Assembly (NCBI RefSeq): GCF_000565015.1
Contig: NZ_JDFF01000009.1
Location: forward strand, 1-64,000
DNA length: 64,000 bases
DNA from: Porphyromonas catoniae ATCC 51270
Lineage (GTDB): Bacteria > Bacteroidota > Bacteroidia > Bacteroidales > Porphyromonadaceae
Reading direction: 5' to 3'
Under the pieces are notes generated by a model. It made no database searches. It was not told the origin of the DNA and saw nothing but the letters and a program-made list of their open reading frames with translations. Both the position numbers and the translations under genes were made by a program. Of this stretch, positions 52,051 through 60,983 are shown one piece after another (within the stretch, counting starts at the first letter, position 1; each line of letters opens with the position of its first letter).

Positions 52051-54825
52051 TTAGAATTGTAGGGAAGTGTTGAAGAAGAAGGTCGTCCCATATACGTAGG
52101 AGATCTTACTGTCGAAGGGCTGGTGAAGCTGCTGTACCCCATTGTCATCGCGTAGCGTACGTATGCGTAGCTGCTCATAGCCACTATTGGGCAGACGCTT
52201 ATTGTTTAGGAGGTTGCTCACCGAGAGGTTGAAGCGTAGATACGTATTGTAGTTAATCCTCCAAGAGTAGCTGGCGAAGACATCTACCGTGAAGCCATCC
52301 TGTAGCTTCTCAGGCAGGATGTATCGCTCGGGCAGAGCACTGCGACCACGGTCGGTACGTACTAGAGGAGCCATGGAGACGAAGTTACGACCAAAGTAGT
52401 TGGCATTGATCCCGAAGTTGGCATACCAAGGTGAATAGTACGTCAGCCCTAGGGTAGCAGCGGTCTGCGGAGTGCCACTGATATTGAGCCCCTTCCAATA
52501 GACAATGTCCTGGTCTACGATCTCGTTGGAGTTATCGATGGTCTGGACATAGGAGGGGTTATTTGCATACCTATATTGCCCGAGAGCTAGAGCCGCATTT
52601 GCCGTGAGGGTAGGAGAGAGCTTAGCCTCGAGACCAAGCTCTACGCCTGCGTGCTGAGTGGCAATACCTGTAATCGTATAGTTTGAGAAGGAAGCACGGG
52701 TATCGTCGTAGAAGTTCACGTTCTGCACGTGGTCGGCGATGTGGGTGTAGAAGGCCGTCACACGCCCCCTAAGCCAGGGTAGACGTACGAGGTAGGAGGC
52801 TTCCGCAGTGAGTATCTTCTCGGACTTGGGGTTGCTGATATAGCTGTCTCGTGTCCGAGGAGAGATGAAGAGATTACGGAAGGTAGGAGCCTGCTCGATA
52901 TACCCGAGGTTAGCCTGCAGGTAGTGGTGCCCCGTGATCTTGTAGGTTATCCCTGCCTTGGCTGCTAGGTCATTGAACTTAATATGGTCTGAGTATCCAA
53001 AGGAATTATCAGGGAATAGCCCTCTACGCTGCTTCCCATCACGCTGGAGAGCTGTGTGAGTGTAGCTTAGTGCCGTGTAGGCATCTAGTCTAGGAAGGCG
53101 ATAGGTGAGGTTGAGCCAGGCTTGATAACGGCTAATACGTGAGTCGTAGTCGTAGCTAAAGCGATCCCCCTTCTGGGCGATACGATCGGGGTGATTGAGG
53201 TCTACCTGACTCTTGGTTGGATCTCCACCGAAGTCTCGCTCGGCGAACTTATCGATGTCATGGACGAAGTCAGCCCCGAGGAGGTCTGCTACCTCAGAGT
53301 AATTCTCAGTGACGTTGGTGCGGGCATTCCCACCTGCGTTTACTTCGAGCCAAGAGAGGGGAAGCCAGTCCATCGTGGTAGCCCAAGCGAACTCCCTTTG
53401 GTCTGTACGCCTGTCCTCGACCATATAGAGGGCCTTCTTACCTGTGGCAAGGACGCGCCCAGAGGCATCACGCACTGTCGTCTGATTGAGGCGGTTGATT
53501 TCATAGAGACGATCCCAGTCGATGTACCGAGTGTTGGGGTCAGTATGCCACAGCTCCTCGTAACGAGCAGCTGCAGAGGGATCCTGATCCTTGGGGTCAG
53601 CCATGCGGGTGAAGTAGGAGGGAAGGTAGCGGTAGTAGTCAGGGCGAGGGTCTGGAGCATTATACCAGTTCAGCGCCGAGTACGCATTCTTCCCAAAGCG
53701 ATAGCTGAAGGTGGTGTGTAGGTGGAGGTTCGATAGCGCGTTGGAGTAGTAATGGTTGAGCTGTAGGATGGGCTCGTGGTTACTACGTACTCGAGCATTA
53801 CGCCATTTCCCTCCTTGACGACCAATATTAGGGTTGTAGAAGTTTGAGCCAACTAGGTCGTAGGCCTCTTGGGTAGAGGCGCTGGCTATCCCTCGGCGGG
53901 TGGGGGCACCTAGTGCGATGAAGCTCACGCTATTCATCTCGTCAAACTTCTTTTCGATCCCGAGGAAGTAGCTCCAAGCATCATAGAATTGCCCTCTAAC
54001 ATAGGAGTATTGTCCGTTGCCAGCTCTACGGGCTGCACTTAGGGCTAGTGACCAGCCACCCTTCATCTCACCTGTTGTCCAGGTGAAGGCCAGACGTCCC
54101 GTATAGGTACGGTTACTTAGCGAGGCTGTCGCTCTGCGCTGTGCTCCGTACATGGAGGGACGCATCGTCACATTGTTCGTTACGCCTGCGTTACCGAAGG
54201 ATGAGGCTATGGGCTCAAAGCTCTGCGAGGTCTCCTGTAGTCGTGTGACATCGTTGAGCCCACCCCAAAGTGACCAGGGAGAGTAGCCGCTGTTCAGATC
54301 ATTCATCGCTACCCCATTGAGCATCTGCTCGCTGTACTGAGAGTCGAAGCCTCTGTTGCGGAAGCGTGCCGTGCTGAAGACGTAGCCAGAGGCATTGAGG
54401 AAGGGATCCTTGGAGGAGGTCAGCAGAGTTACCTTATCCTGCGTACCGACCTCACCATCATCAGTGTCATCCGTTAGGAGGAGGTCATCATAGAGACTCT
54501 CGCGCCCTTGTGGTAGAGGTGTGAGTTTAAGCTCAGTGGGTAAGGTGGTGTGAAACTGGTCTTTCACGTACTCGATTTGTCGGGTCTCGTAGCCCCCAGC
54601 ACTTAGGGTAAGGGTATAGCGCCCATTGGGAAGGTCAGAGAGACGATAGGTGCCATCCATGGACGTCTTTAGACGCTTCGAGACGGGTCCATAGATGCTA
54701 ATCGTAGCCTGAGCAATAGGCTTACCGCTCTTACCATCTAAGACCTTTGTCTCCCCACCCTGCTGTGCTAGGGCTGTACCCCCTATGAGGGAAGCGCAGA
54801 CGAGTGTGGTAATAAGTTTATTCAT
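52051..54825 (-). CDS. TonB-dependent outer membrane receptor
   Basis: A 924-residue outer membrane protein with signal peptide ending TALAQ. An N-terminal carboxypeptidase-regulatory-like domain (about 22-105) precedes an acidic linker (LTDDTDDGE), the plug domain (about 140-240, FRNRGFDSQYSEQMLNGV) and a C-terminal 22-strand-type barrel ending LQF/F. No classical SusD partner is present; the next genes are DUF5689 lipoproteins and a nuclease. Substrate unknown; with this neighbourhood, nucleic acid breakdown products are a plausible cargo. Confidence 0.88.
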   Translation of the reverse strand: MNKLITTLVCASLIGGTALAQQGGETKVLDGKSGKPIAQATISIYGPVSKRLKTSMDGTYRLSDLPNGRYTLTLSAGGYETRQIEYVKDQFHTTLPTELKLTPLPQGRESLYDDLLLTDDTDDGEVGTQDKVTLLTSSKDPFLNASGYVFSTARFRNRGFDSQYSEQMLNGVAMNDLNSGYSPWSLWGGLNDVTRLQETSQSFEPIASSFGNAGVTNNVTMRPSMYGAQRRATASLSNRTYTGRLAFTWTTGEMKGGWSLALSAARRAGNGQYSYVRGQFYDAWSYFLGIEKKFDEMNSVSFIALGAPTRRGIASASTQEAYDLVGSNFYNPNIGRQGGKWRNARVRSNHEPILQLNHYYSNALSNLHLHTTFSYRFGKNAYSALNWYNAPDPRPDYYRYLPSYFTRMADPKDQDPSAAARYEELWHTDPNTRYIDWDRLYEINRLNQTTVRDASGRVLATGKKALYMVEDRRTDQREFAWATTMDWLPLSWLEVNAGGNARTNVTENYSEVADLLGADFVHDIDKFAERDFGGDPTKSQVDLNHPDRIAQKGDRFSYDYDSRISRYQAWLNLTYRLPRLDAYTALSYTHTALQRDGKQRRGLFPDNSFGYSDHIKFNDLAAKAGITYKITGHHYLQANLGYIEQAPTFRNLFISPRTRDSYISNPKSEKILTAEASYLVRLPWLRGRVTAFYTHIADHVQNVNFYDDTRASFSNYTITGIATQHAGVELGLEAKLSPTLTANAALALGQYRYANNPSYVQTIDNSNEIVDQDIVYWKGLNISGTPQTAATLGLTYYSPWYANFGINANYFGRNFVSMAPLVRTDRGRSALPERYILPEKLQDGFTVDVFASYSWRINYNTYLRFNLSVSNLLNNKRLPNSGYEQLRIRTLRDDNGVQQLHQPFDSKISYVYGTTFFFNTSLQF

Positions 54826-54893
54826 GCATCTACACGTTAGGTATAATGTCCATCCCTAGAGGATAGTAGAGCATTATAGCGAGTGATAATTAT

Positions 54894-54901
54894 TACTTTT
54901 G
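54894..54901 (+). promoter_or_regulatory. Putative -7 promoter element (TACTTTTG)
   Basis: Exact TAnnTTTG match about 67 bases ahead of the endonuclease-fold gene. A perfect 12-bp tandem duplication (ACTATAAAGATA at 54903 and 54915) follows immediately; its complement (TATCTTTA) is one base off a -7 element for the opposite receptor operon. Confidence 0.5.
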
Positions 54902-54968
54902 CACTATAAAGATAACTATAAAGATATATAATACACTGGATATTCACTAAATAAATACTCCAACAAAG

Positions 54969-56021
54969 ATGAATCGATCCTTCCTCACACTCCTGCTCAC
55001 ACTCTGTCTATCAGTTCATTGCCTTTCTGCGCAAGCTAAGAAGCAGGTGCGCCTTACCGTAGCTTTCTACAATCTGGAGAACCTCTTCGATACCATCGAT
55101 GGAGATAACAATGACGAAGACTTTCTCCCCGAGGGAAAGAACCAGTGGACCCAAGAGAAATACAAACAGAAGCTCCACAACATGGCCTATGCCATCAGTC
55201 AGATAGGTTCCAAGAATGGCCCTGACATCATCGGCCTGTGTGAGATGGAGAACCGCCAAGTGCTCCAGGATCTACTTGCCGAGCCAGAGCTTCGTGACCT
55301 AGGCTATGAAATCGTTCACTTTGACTCTCCTGACAAGAGAGGCATAGACTGTGCACTCTTCTATCGGTCTAAGTACTTCCAGCTCCTAGATGCTCGTCCT
55401 CACCCCGTACGCCTCAAGGGCGAGGAGTATATCAAGACACGCGATGTCCTTGAGGTCAATGGCCTACTTCTTGGTGAGCCTGTCTCCTTCCTTGTCTCTC
55501 ACTGGCCCTCTCGTGTCGGTGGCGAACAAATATCGCTACGTCGGCGTATGCAGGCAGCGCAAGTGATGCGAAGCGTCACAGACTCCCTACTGCAGGCCAA
55601 CCCTGCACACAAGGTCATTCTCATGGGGGACTTCAACGACGATCCTACCTCTGCCAGCGTCGTGCAGGGACTAAAGGCCAAGGTAACTCCTGAGGATCTC
55701 GCCCCACAAGACCTCTATAATCCTATGGCTAAGATCCATGCATCAGGCCGTGGCACACTCGCCTATCGTGATGTATGGAATCTATTTGATAACCTTGTGG
55801 TGACTGCTAACCTCATCGGTGGAGCTGACACCTCTCTCCATCTCCTACAAGACAAGAAGAGTGGGGACTATGCCTATATATACAGTGCGGACTTCCTCAC
55901 GCAAAAGACGGGGCACTTCAAGGGCTATCCCTTCCGTACCTTCTCCTCGGGTCGCTTCCAAGGTGGCTATAGCGACCACTATCCCGTCTACCTCTATCTG
56001 ACCCGCACGATCGAGGAATAG
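54969..56021 (+). CDS. Secreted endonuclease/exonuclease/phosphatase-fold enzyme
   Basis: A 350-residue exported enzyme (signal peptide ending LSAQ). The EEP core shows FYNLENLFD (N35), CEMEN (metal Glu, E92), SHWPSR (catalytic His), GDFNDDP (Asp-x-Asn) and SDHYPVYL (terminal His), so all key catalytic residues are present. The fold hydrolyses phosphodiesters in nucleic acids, lipids or nucleotides. It is divergent from the receptor-nuclease operon and shares its regulatory gap. Substrate is unproven. Confidence 0.88.
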   Translation: MNRSFLTLLLTLCLSVHCLSAQAKKQVRLTVAFYNLENLFDTIDGDNNDEDFLPEGKNQWTQEKYKQKLHNMAYAISQIGSKNGPDIIGLCEMENRQVLQDLLAEPELRDLGYEIVHFDSPDKRGIDCALFYRSKYFQLLDARPHPVRLKGEEYIKTRDVLEVNGLLLGEPVSFLVSHWPSRVGGEQISLRRRMQAAQVMRSVTDSLLQANPAHKVILMGDFNDDPTSASVVQGLKAKVTPEDLAPQDLYNPMAKIHASGRGTLAYRDVWNLFDNLVVTANLIGGADTSLHLLQDKKSGDYAYIYSADFLTQKTGHFKGYPFRTFSSGRFQGGYSDHYPVYLYLTRTIEE

Positions 56022-56098
56022 GGTTATCATCCTAGAGGCTAAGGCGACTCTTCCCTTTCGCTATCTCATAAGGAGACCTTCCCCCGAAGGCTCCCAAC

Positions 56099-56145
56099 CT
56101 ACCGCTGGTGCACCTCCCCCCAAGGGCAAGGTTCACCAGCGGTAG
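56099..56145 (+). terminator. Hairpin after the EEP-fold gene
   Basis: CTACCGCTGGTG pairs with CACCAGCGGTAG, 12 perfect pairs around a loop of about 23 bases, about 80 bases past the gene's stop. Confidence 0.8.
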
Positions 56146-56190
56146 TCGTTCTATGCCGTCCTCTTATACATCTCTCCACAATCTCTCTAG

Positions 56191-56276
56191 AGGTACCGAG
56201 GAAACCTCTTCATAGGTACCCTCGGTACCTCCAGAGAGGTTACGGGGAAAACTACAGAGAGGTTACGGGTATACCT
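56191..56276. repeat. Four-unit palindrome array (family C, 23-bp pitch)
   Basis: AGGT begins at 56191, 56214, 56237 and 56260, exactly 23 bases apart. Examples: AGGTACCGAGGAAACCT, AGGTACCCTCGGTACCT (nearly perfect palindrome), AGGTTACGGGTATACCT. It lies between the EEP gene and aroE on the same strand; matches the array at 12160. Confidence 0.88.
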
Positions 56277-56374
56277 CGGGAGATGTTGCTCAGAGCCCTG
56301 ACATAAAGCTCCGTCATGAGCCCCCAAAGCCTGTGCTGGGCACGTTGGCTGAGGGAGCAAGATATGAATTGTTG

Positions 56375-56382
56375 TATTTTTG
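56375..56382 (+). promoter_or_regulatory. Putative -7 promoter element for aroE (TATTTTTG)
   Basis: Exact TAnnTTTG match 18 bases before the aroE start, which would leave a leader of about 10 bases. Good position but a very short untranslated region. Confidence 0.45.
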
Positions 56383-56399
56383 TTCCATAGACAGAGCTG

Positions 56400-57188
56400 A
56401 TGGCACCACAGAGCGGACAGGATCACCAGAGCAAATCCCCCCGAGGCTCGGGGCGCAAGTACGGCCTGATAGGCCGGACACTTGCCCACTCGTTCTCCCC
56501 TGGATATTTTGGGGACTTCTTCGCTCGTGAGGGGATTGATGCGAGCTATCTACCCTATGAGCTTGCCTCGATCGAGGAGCTTCCCAGCCTGCTCGCCCGA
56601 GAGCCCGATCTCTGTGGGCTCAATGTCACGCTCCCCTACAAGCGAGAGGTTCTTCGCTACGTGGATGTCCCAAGCCCAGACGTAGAGGCACTACAAGCGA
56701 CCAACGTCCTTCGGATCAGACGAAGCGCCACAGGTCAGACTCAGGTCTACGGCTATAACACGGATGTGGAGGGCTTCAGACGTTCCCTATTTACCTGGCT
56801 AGGTGGGCAGAGGCCACGAGCATTAGTCTTCGGGAGTGGAGGGGCGGCCTCGGCTGTACTTCGTGCCTTATCCTTACTTGGGTTAGAGGGGCAACAGGTC
56901 AGCCGTCACCCTCGCCAAGGGATGATCGCCTATGAGGAGCTCCGAGGAGGACTAGCCAAGGAATGTCGGCTGTGGATCAATGCCACCCCCGTTGGACTTT
57001 GTCCCGGAGAGCTCCTTCCCCTACCCTATGAGGCTCTGTCAGATCAGCACCTCTGCTACGACTTGATCTACAATCCTTCCCCCACGGCCTTCCTCCAAGA
57101 GGCTCAGCAGAGGGGGGCTCGGATCAAGGACGGACTAGAGATGCTCTACATCCAGGCGGATGAAGCTTGGAAGATATGGAAGCTTTGA
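56400..57188 (+). CDS. aroE: Shikimate dehydrogenase
   Basis: A 262-residue NADP-dependent enzyme of the shikimate pathway. Motifs: YGLIGRTLAHSFSP (shikimate-binding Ser), NVTLPYK with catalytic K81, NTDVEGF with catalytic D122, and the cofactor region VFGSGGAASAVLRAL. The N-terminus has about 18 residues before the usual family start; no closer ATG is present. It overlaps the BamA-like gene (TGATG). Confidence 0.93.
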   Translation: MAPQSGQDHQSKSPRGSGRKYGLIGRTLAHSFSPGYFGDFFAREGIDASYLPYELASIEELPSLLAREPDLCGLNVTLPYKREVLRYVDVPSPDVEALQATNVLRIRRSATGQTQVYGYNTDVEGFRRSLFTWLGGQRPRALVFGSGGAASAVLRALSLLGLEGQQVSRHPRQGMIAYEELRGGLAKECRLWINATPVGLCPGELLPLPYEALSDQHLCYDLIYNPSPTAFLQEAQQRGARIKDGLEMLYIQADEAWKIWKL

Positions 57189-59473
57189 TGAAGAATTATA
57201 GATACGCTACACTTGCTCTTCTCCTCTTAATCCTCACCTCTGCCTGCTCCACGGCTAGGCATGTGCCAGATGGGAGCTACCTACTCTCCTCAGTGAAGAT
57301 CCAGATCGACTCACTGACACCCTACGAGCGAGAGCAATTGGGGGATCTAGAGCTGTACCTAACGCAGCAGCCCAATACCCGAATACTCGGATTATTCAAA
57401 TGGACGCTCGGTGTATATAGCCTAAGCAACCCGAAGAGCAATAGCTTCCTAAATAGGCAGCTACGTAAATGGGGGGATCCACCTGTCTTGTACAGCGAGC
57501 AAGAGGCAGAGTTTGGACGAGCTAACCTTACGGCTGCCATGTACAATGCGGGCTACCTCAAAGCCCAAACGACACTGGAAGTAGATACATCTGCCTATAA
57601 GAAAGCCAAGCTCCACTACCACATCGAGCCTGGCCCGCTCTTCTATGTCGGGCATGAAGAGGAGGTACTAACCGATAGCCTTGCGAAGGCACTACTCTAC
57701 CCTAAGGACAGTCTTCATCAGATGAGGCTCTTCCGTGGCGAGAGCTATACCTCACACCTCTCTCCAGGATCTGTACTTTCGCCGCAAAACATGCAACGTG
57801 AACGTGAGCGCATCTCCCAGATCCTGATGAACCGAGGCTATTACAGTTTCTCCTCCGATAGTGTGCGCTACGAAGTGGATACACTTGAGATAAAGAACGC
57901 TTGGGTACGCAAGACAATCTCCGTCCCTCAGCAAGTGTACCGCATCGGTCAAGTCAGCTTCAAGCACGAGGGTAGCGAACGCGAACGTCCCTTCAGACAA
58001 GATAGCCTAGGGGGCATTGCCTTCTCCATCGACCCCAATCACTACATACGACCAGGCGAATTAGCACACCGCATCTGGGTGCGCCCTGGCACACTCTACA
58101 GCCAGCAGAATACCTCTCGCACCTATGCAGCACTCTCCGACCTAGCCCCACTGAGGAACATCTCCCTACGCTACTATATAGACTCACTTCGAGGGGATTC
58201 CACACTCCTCAACTGTGATATCATTACTGCCCCCGAGCCGAGTAAGAGCCTCAGTGGTGACATCGTTGGCACGAATTCCTCCGGGAACCTCGGTGTTAGT
58301 GCCTCACTGACGTTCCAGCACAACAACCTATTCTCTGGGGGGGAGCAGTTCCAGCTCCAGCTACGAGGAGGCTATGAGGCCTTCAGTAGCCGTGTGGATG
58401 ACCACTACAGCTATGGGATAGAGAGCTCTTTAAGTTTCCCAAGGCTATTAGTTCCCTTCCTCAATTCCCGAGGACCCTCAAACTACCAGTCAGCTACCAA
58501 TCTCAAAGTGAGCTATGACTACCATGGTCGTCCAGAGTTCAGTAGGGATATTTTCTCCCTCGAATGGGGCTATAGCTGGCATAGCCATTATACACCTGCC
58601 TATCGTCACCACCTCAAAGTGCTGGATTTAGACTTCCTCCACTTCGTTTATGTCAATGAGAGCTTCCGTCAGTCGATGCCCCTCATTACTCAGATCTTGA
58701 ACTATCGGGATCAGTTCGTCTTGGGGGCCTCCTACCTCCTGCGCTACAACTCGCTGAATGACTATCGTCTTTCCTCCTCTCCGTGGGTACACAACCTTAG
58801 GCTGTATCTACAGTCCTCTGGAGCATTGCTCTACGGACTCTCCGAGGCTCTGGGTAGAGAGCGAGACGGATACGATTCATACAAGTTCTTCGGGACAAAC
58901 TTTGCACAGTTTGTAAAAGGAGAATTTGACTATAGTGGGCTAAGGAAACTCGGTGAAGGTAATGCCGTTGCCTACCATCTAGGTTTGGCTATAGCCGTAC
59001 CCTATGGGAATAGTCAGTTTGTTCCTGTGGATCTTCGCTACTTCGCTGGGGGAGCAAACAGCGTACGCGGTTGGGGTGCCCGAAGCCTTGGTCCTGGTAG
59101 CATGCCACGCTCTGCCAGCAGGTCAATCTTTGACCAAGTGGGCGACATCCGCCTCGAGCTCAGTGCCGAGTACCGCATGCGCATCCTAGGGCCAGTTCAA
59201 CTAGCACTCTTTGCGGACGCTGGTAACATCTGGACGATACGTCCGTACGAAAACCAGCCCAAGGGTGACTTCAAGTGGCGTACGTTCTATAAGGAGATTG
59301 CTCTTGCCACAGGGTTAGGCTTGCGTTGGGACTTTGATTACTTTGTCTTGCGTTTTGACCTCGGCTCTAAGCTATATGATCCTCAAGCGGAAAATAACCG
59401 CCCTTGGGTGATTACCTATCAAAAGCTAAGTGATCTTGTGGCACTGCACTTTGGTATTGGTTATCCTTTCTAG
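57188..59473 (+). CDS. BamA/TamA family outer membrane lipoprotein
   Basis: A 761-residue protein with lipobox Cys20 (LTSAC), POTRA-like repeats in the first 350 residues (YFVGHEEEV-type hairpins) and a C-terminal 16-strand barrel (GGANSVRGWGARSLGPG is the Omp85 lid-loop motif; QLALFADAGNIW and the final FGIGYPF). A lipidated Omp85 is unlike classical BamA, so it is an extra family member rather than the essential assembly factor. Translationally coupled to aroE; the substrate is unknown. Confidence 0.87.
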   Translation: MKNYRYATLALLLLILTSACSTARHVPDGSYLLSSVKIQIDSLTPYEREQLGDLELYLTQQPNTRILGLFKWTLGVYSLSNPKSNSFLNRQLRKWGDPPVLYSEQEAEFGRANLTAAMYNAGYLKAQTTLEVDTSAYKKAKLHYHIEPGPLFYVGHEEEVLTDSLAKALLYPKDSLHQMRLFRGESYTSHLSPGSVLSPQNMQRERERISQILMNRGYYSFSSDSVRYEVDTLEIKNAWVRKTISVPQQVYRIGQVSFKHEGSERERPFRQDSLGGIAFSIDPNHYIRPGELAHRIWVRPGTLYSQQNTSRTYAALSDLAPLRNISLRYYIDSLRGDSTLLNCDIITAPEPSKSLSGDIVGTNSSGNLGVSASLTFQHNNLFSGGEQFQLQLRGGYEAFSSRVDDHYSYGIESSLSFPRLLVPFLNSRGPSNYQSATNLKVSYDYHGRPEFSRDIFSLEWGYSWHSHYTPAYRHHLKVLDLDFLHFVYVNESFRQSMPLITQILNYRDQFVLGASYLLRYNSLNDYRLSSSPWVHNLRLYLQSSGALLYGLSEALGRERDGYDSYKFFGTNFAQFVKGEFDYSGLRKLGEGNAVAYHLGLAIAVPYGNSQFVPVDLRYFAGGANSVRGWGARSLGPGSMPRSASRSIFDQVGDIRLELSAEYRMRILGPVQLALFADAGNIWTIRPYENQPKGDFKWRTFYKEIALATGLGLRWDFDYFVLRFDLGSKLYDPQAENNRPWVITYQKLSDLVALHFGIGYPF

Positions 59474-59533
59474 TCGTATTCACCCTAGGCTCTCTATATC
59501 ATTCCTTCCCCATAGCTCATCAATCTTTTACTT

Positions 59534-60892
59534 ATGCGACAGCTCATACAAAACGCTACGCTCGTCAATGAAGGGCGTAGCTACGTTGCCTCAGTTCTTA
59601 TTGAAGGGGCTACCATCTCCAATATATATGAAGGCAAGGATACCTACCCAGAGGGACTTCTGCGAGAGGTAGATGACCTTGTGCAAGGAGAAGGGCTACT
59701 CCTCGTACCAGGTTGCATTGACGATCAAGTACATTTCCGCGAACCAGGGCTAACGCACAAGGCCACCATCGAGAGTGAGAGTCGTGCTGCTATTGCTGGA
59801 GGGACAACGTCCTTCATGGAGATGCCCAACACCAAGCCCCCGACAACGAGTCTAGAGGCCTGGCAGTGGAAGATGCAGCGTGCAGCCGAAACCTCATGGG
59901 CCAACTATTCTTTCTTCTTTGGAGGTACGAATGACAACGCAGACGAGCTAAAGCTCATTGACCGAGCTCACACACCTGGTATCAAGCTCTTCTTAGGCTC
60001 ATCCACGGGGAACATGCTCGTGGATAATCCTAGTACCCTAGAGCGTATCTTCTCAGAGACTGACCTCATTATCGCCACGCACTGCGAGAAAGAAGACATC
60101 ATCCAAGCTAACAAAGAGCATTACCTAGCGACCGTCGGTGCTGATCATCTGGATATCCACTACCATCCACTGATACGGAGTGCAGAGGCTTGTTACCGCT
60201 CATCGAGTGAAGCAGTAGAGCTGGCAACCCGCCTGGGGAGTCGCTTACATATCCTACATATCTCGACAGAGCGTGAACTCTCTCTCTTCAGAGACGATAT
60301 TCCCTTACGAGAGAAAAAGATTACAGCTGAGGCCTGCGTGCATCACCTCATCTTCACTGACGAAGACTATGCCCGGCTAGGGAATAGAATTAAATGGAAT
60401 CCGGCAGTCAAGACCCGGCACGACCGTGATGCCCTACGTCAGGCAGTGCAATCAGGTAAGATTGATGTCCTCGCAACGGATCACGCCCCTCACCTCCTCT
60501 CTGAGAAGGAAGGTAATTGCCTCACAGCAGCCAGTGGTGGCCCCTTGACACAACACGCTCTCATAGCCATGCTTGACCTGGCTCAGCAAGGTCTCTTCAC
60601 CCGAGAGGTAGTCATTGATCGCCTGTCACATAAACCCGCAGAGCTCTTTGCTATACAGGGGAGGGGCTACATCAGGGAAGGCTACTACGCCGACCTCGTG
60701 CTCGTAGATCCACATACATCCTATACAGTGACTAAGGAGAACATTATCTCCAAGTGTGGTTGGTCTCCCTTCGAAGGACACACGTTTAACCATAGCATTG
60801 TGCGAACCTACCTCAATGGACAATGTGTCTATCGCGATGGGAAGCTACAGCCTCAGCGCCCCACAGCGGAGCCTCTTCTCTTCGCTCGGTAA
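59534..60892 (+). CDS. pyrC: Dihydroorotase
   Basis: A 452-residue amidohydrolase of pyrimidine synthesis. [14 protein letters not shown] at 63-76 is the first metal motif; the usual HxH has Gln65 instead of the first His. Other metal ligands: lysine-like position with [27 protein letters not shown] and ATDHAPH near the end. Length is standard. The Q-x-H form seems to be normal for related Bacteroidales enzymes, as I recall. It sits after a 60-base gap from the BamA-like gene. Confidence 0.9.
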   Translation: MRQLIQNATLVNEGRSYVASVLIEGATISNIYEGKDTYPEGLLREVDDLVQGEGLLLVPGCIDDQVHFREPGLTHKATIESESRAAIAGGTTSFMEMPNTKPPTTSLEAWQWKMQRAAETSWANYSFFFGGTNDNADELKLIDRAHTPGIKLFLGSSTGNMLVDNPSTLERIFSETDLIIATHCEKEDIIQANKEHYLATVGADHLDIHYHPLIRSAEACYRSSSEAVELATRLGSRLHILHISTERELSLFRDDIPLREKKITAEACVHHLIFTDEDYARLGNRIKWNPAVKTRHDRDALRQAVQSGKIDVLATDHAPHLLSEKEGNCLTAASGGPLTQHALIAMLDLAQQGLFTREVVIDRLSHKPAELFAIQGRGYIREGYYADLVLVDPHTSYTVTKENIISKCGWSPFEGHTFNHSIVRTYLNGQCVYRDGKLQPQRPTAEPLLFAR

Positions 60893-60983
60893 AGCCCCGC
60901 TCACTGTAATAAATTCTCCACAGATGGAACACTCACTTAAACCCATGTAAGTCAGTATTATAACCACCGAATAGCAGAGCAGT

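Noticed and set aside
57188-59473. BamA identity for the Omp85 protein
   Set aside because: A lipobox Cys and lipoprotein start are unlike the essential BamA; called only family member.
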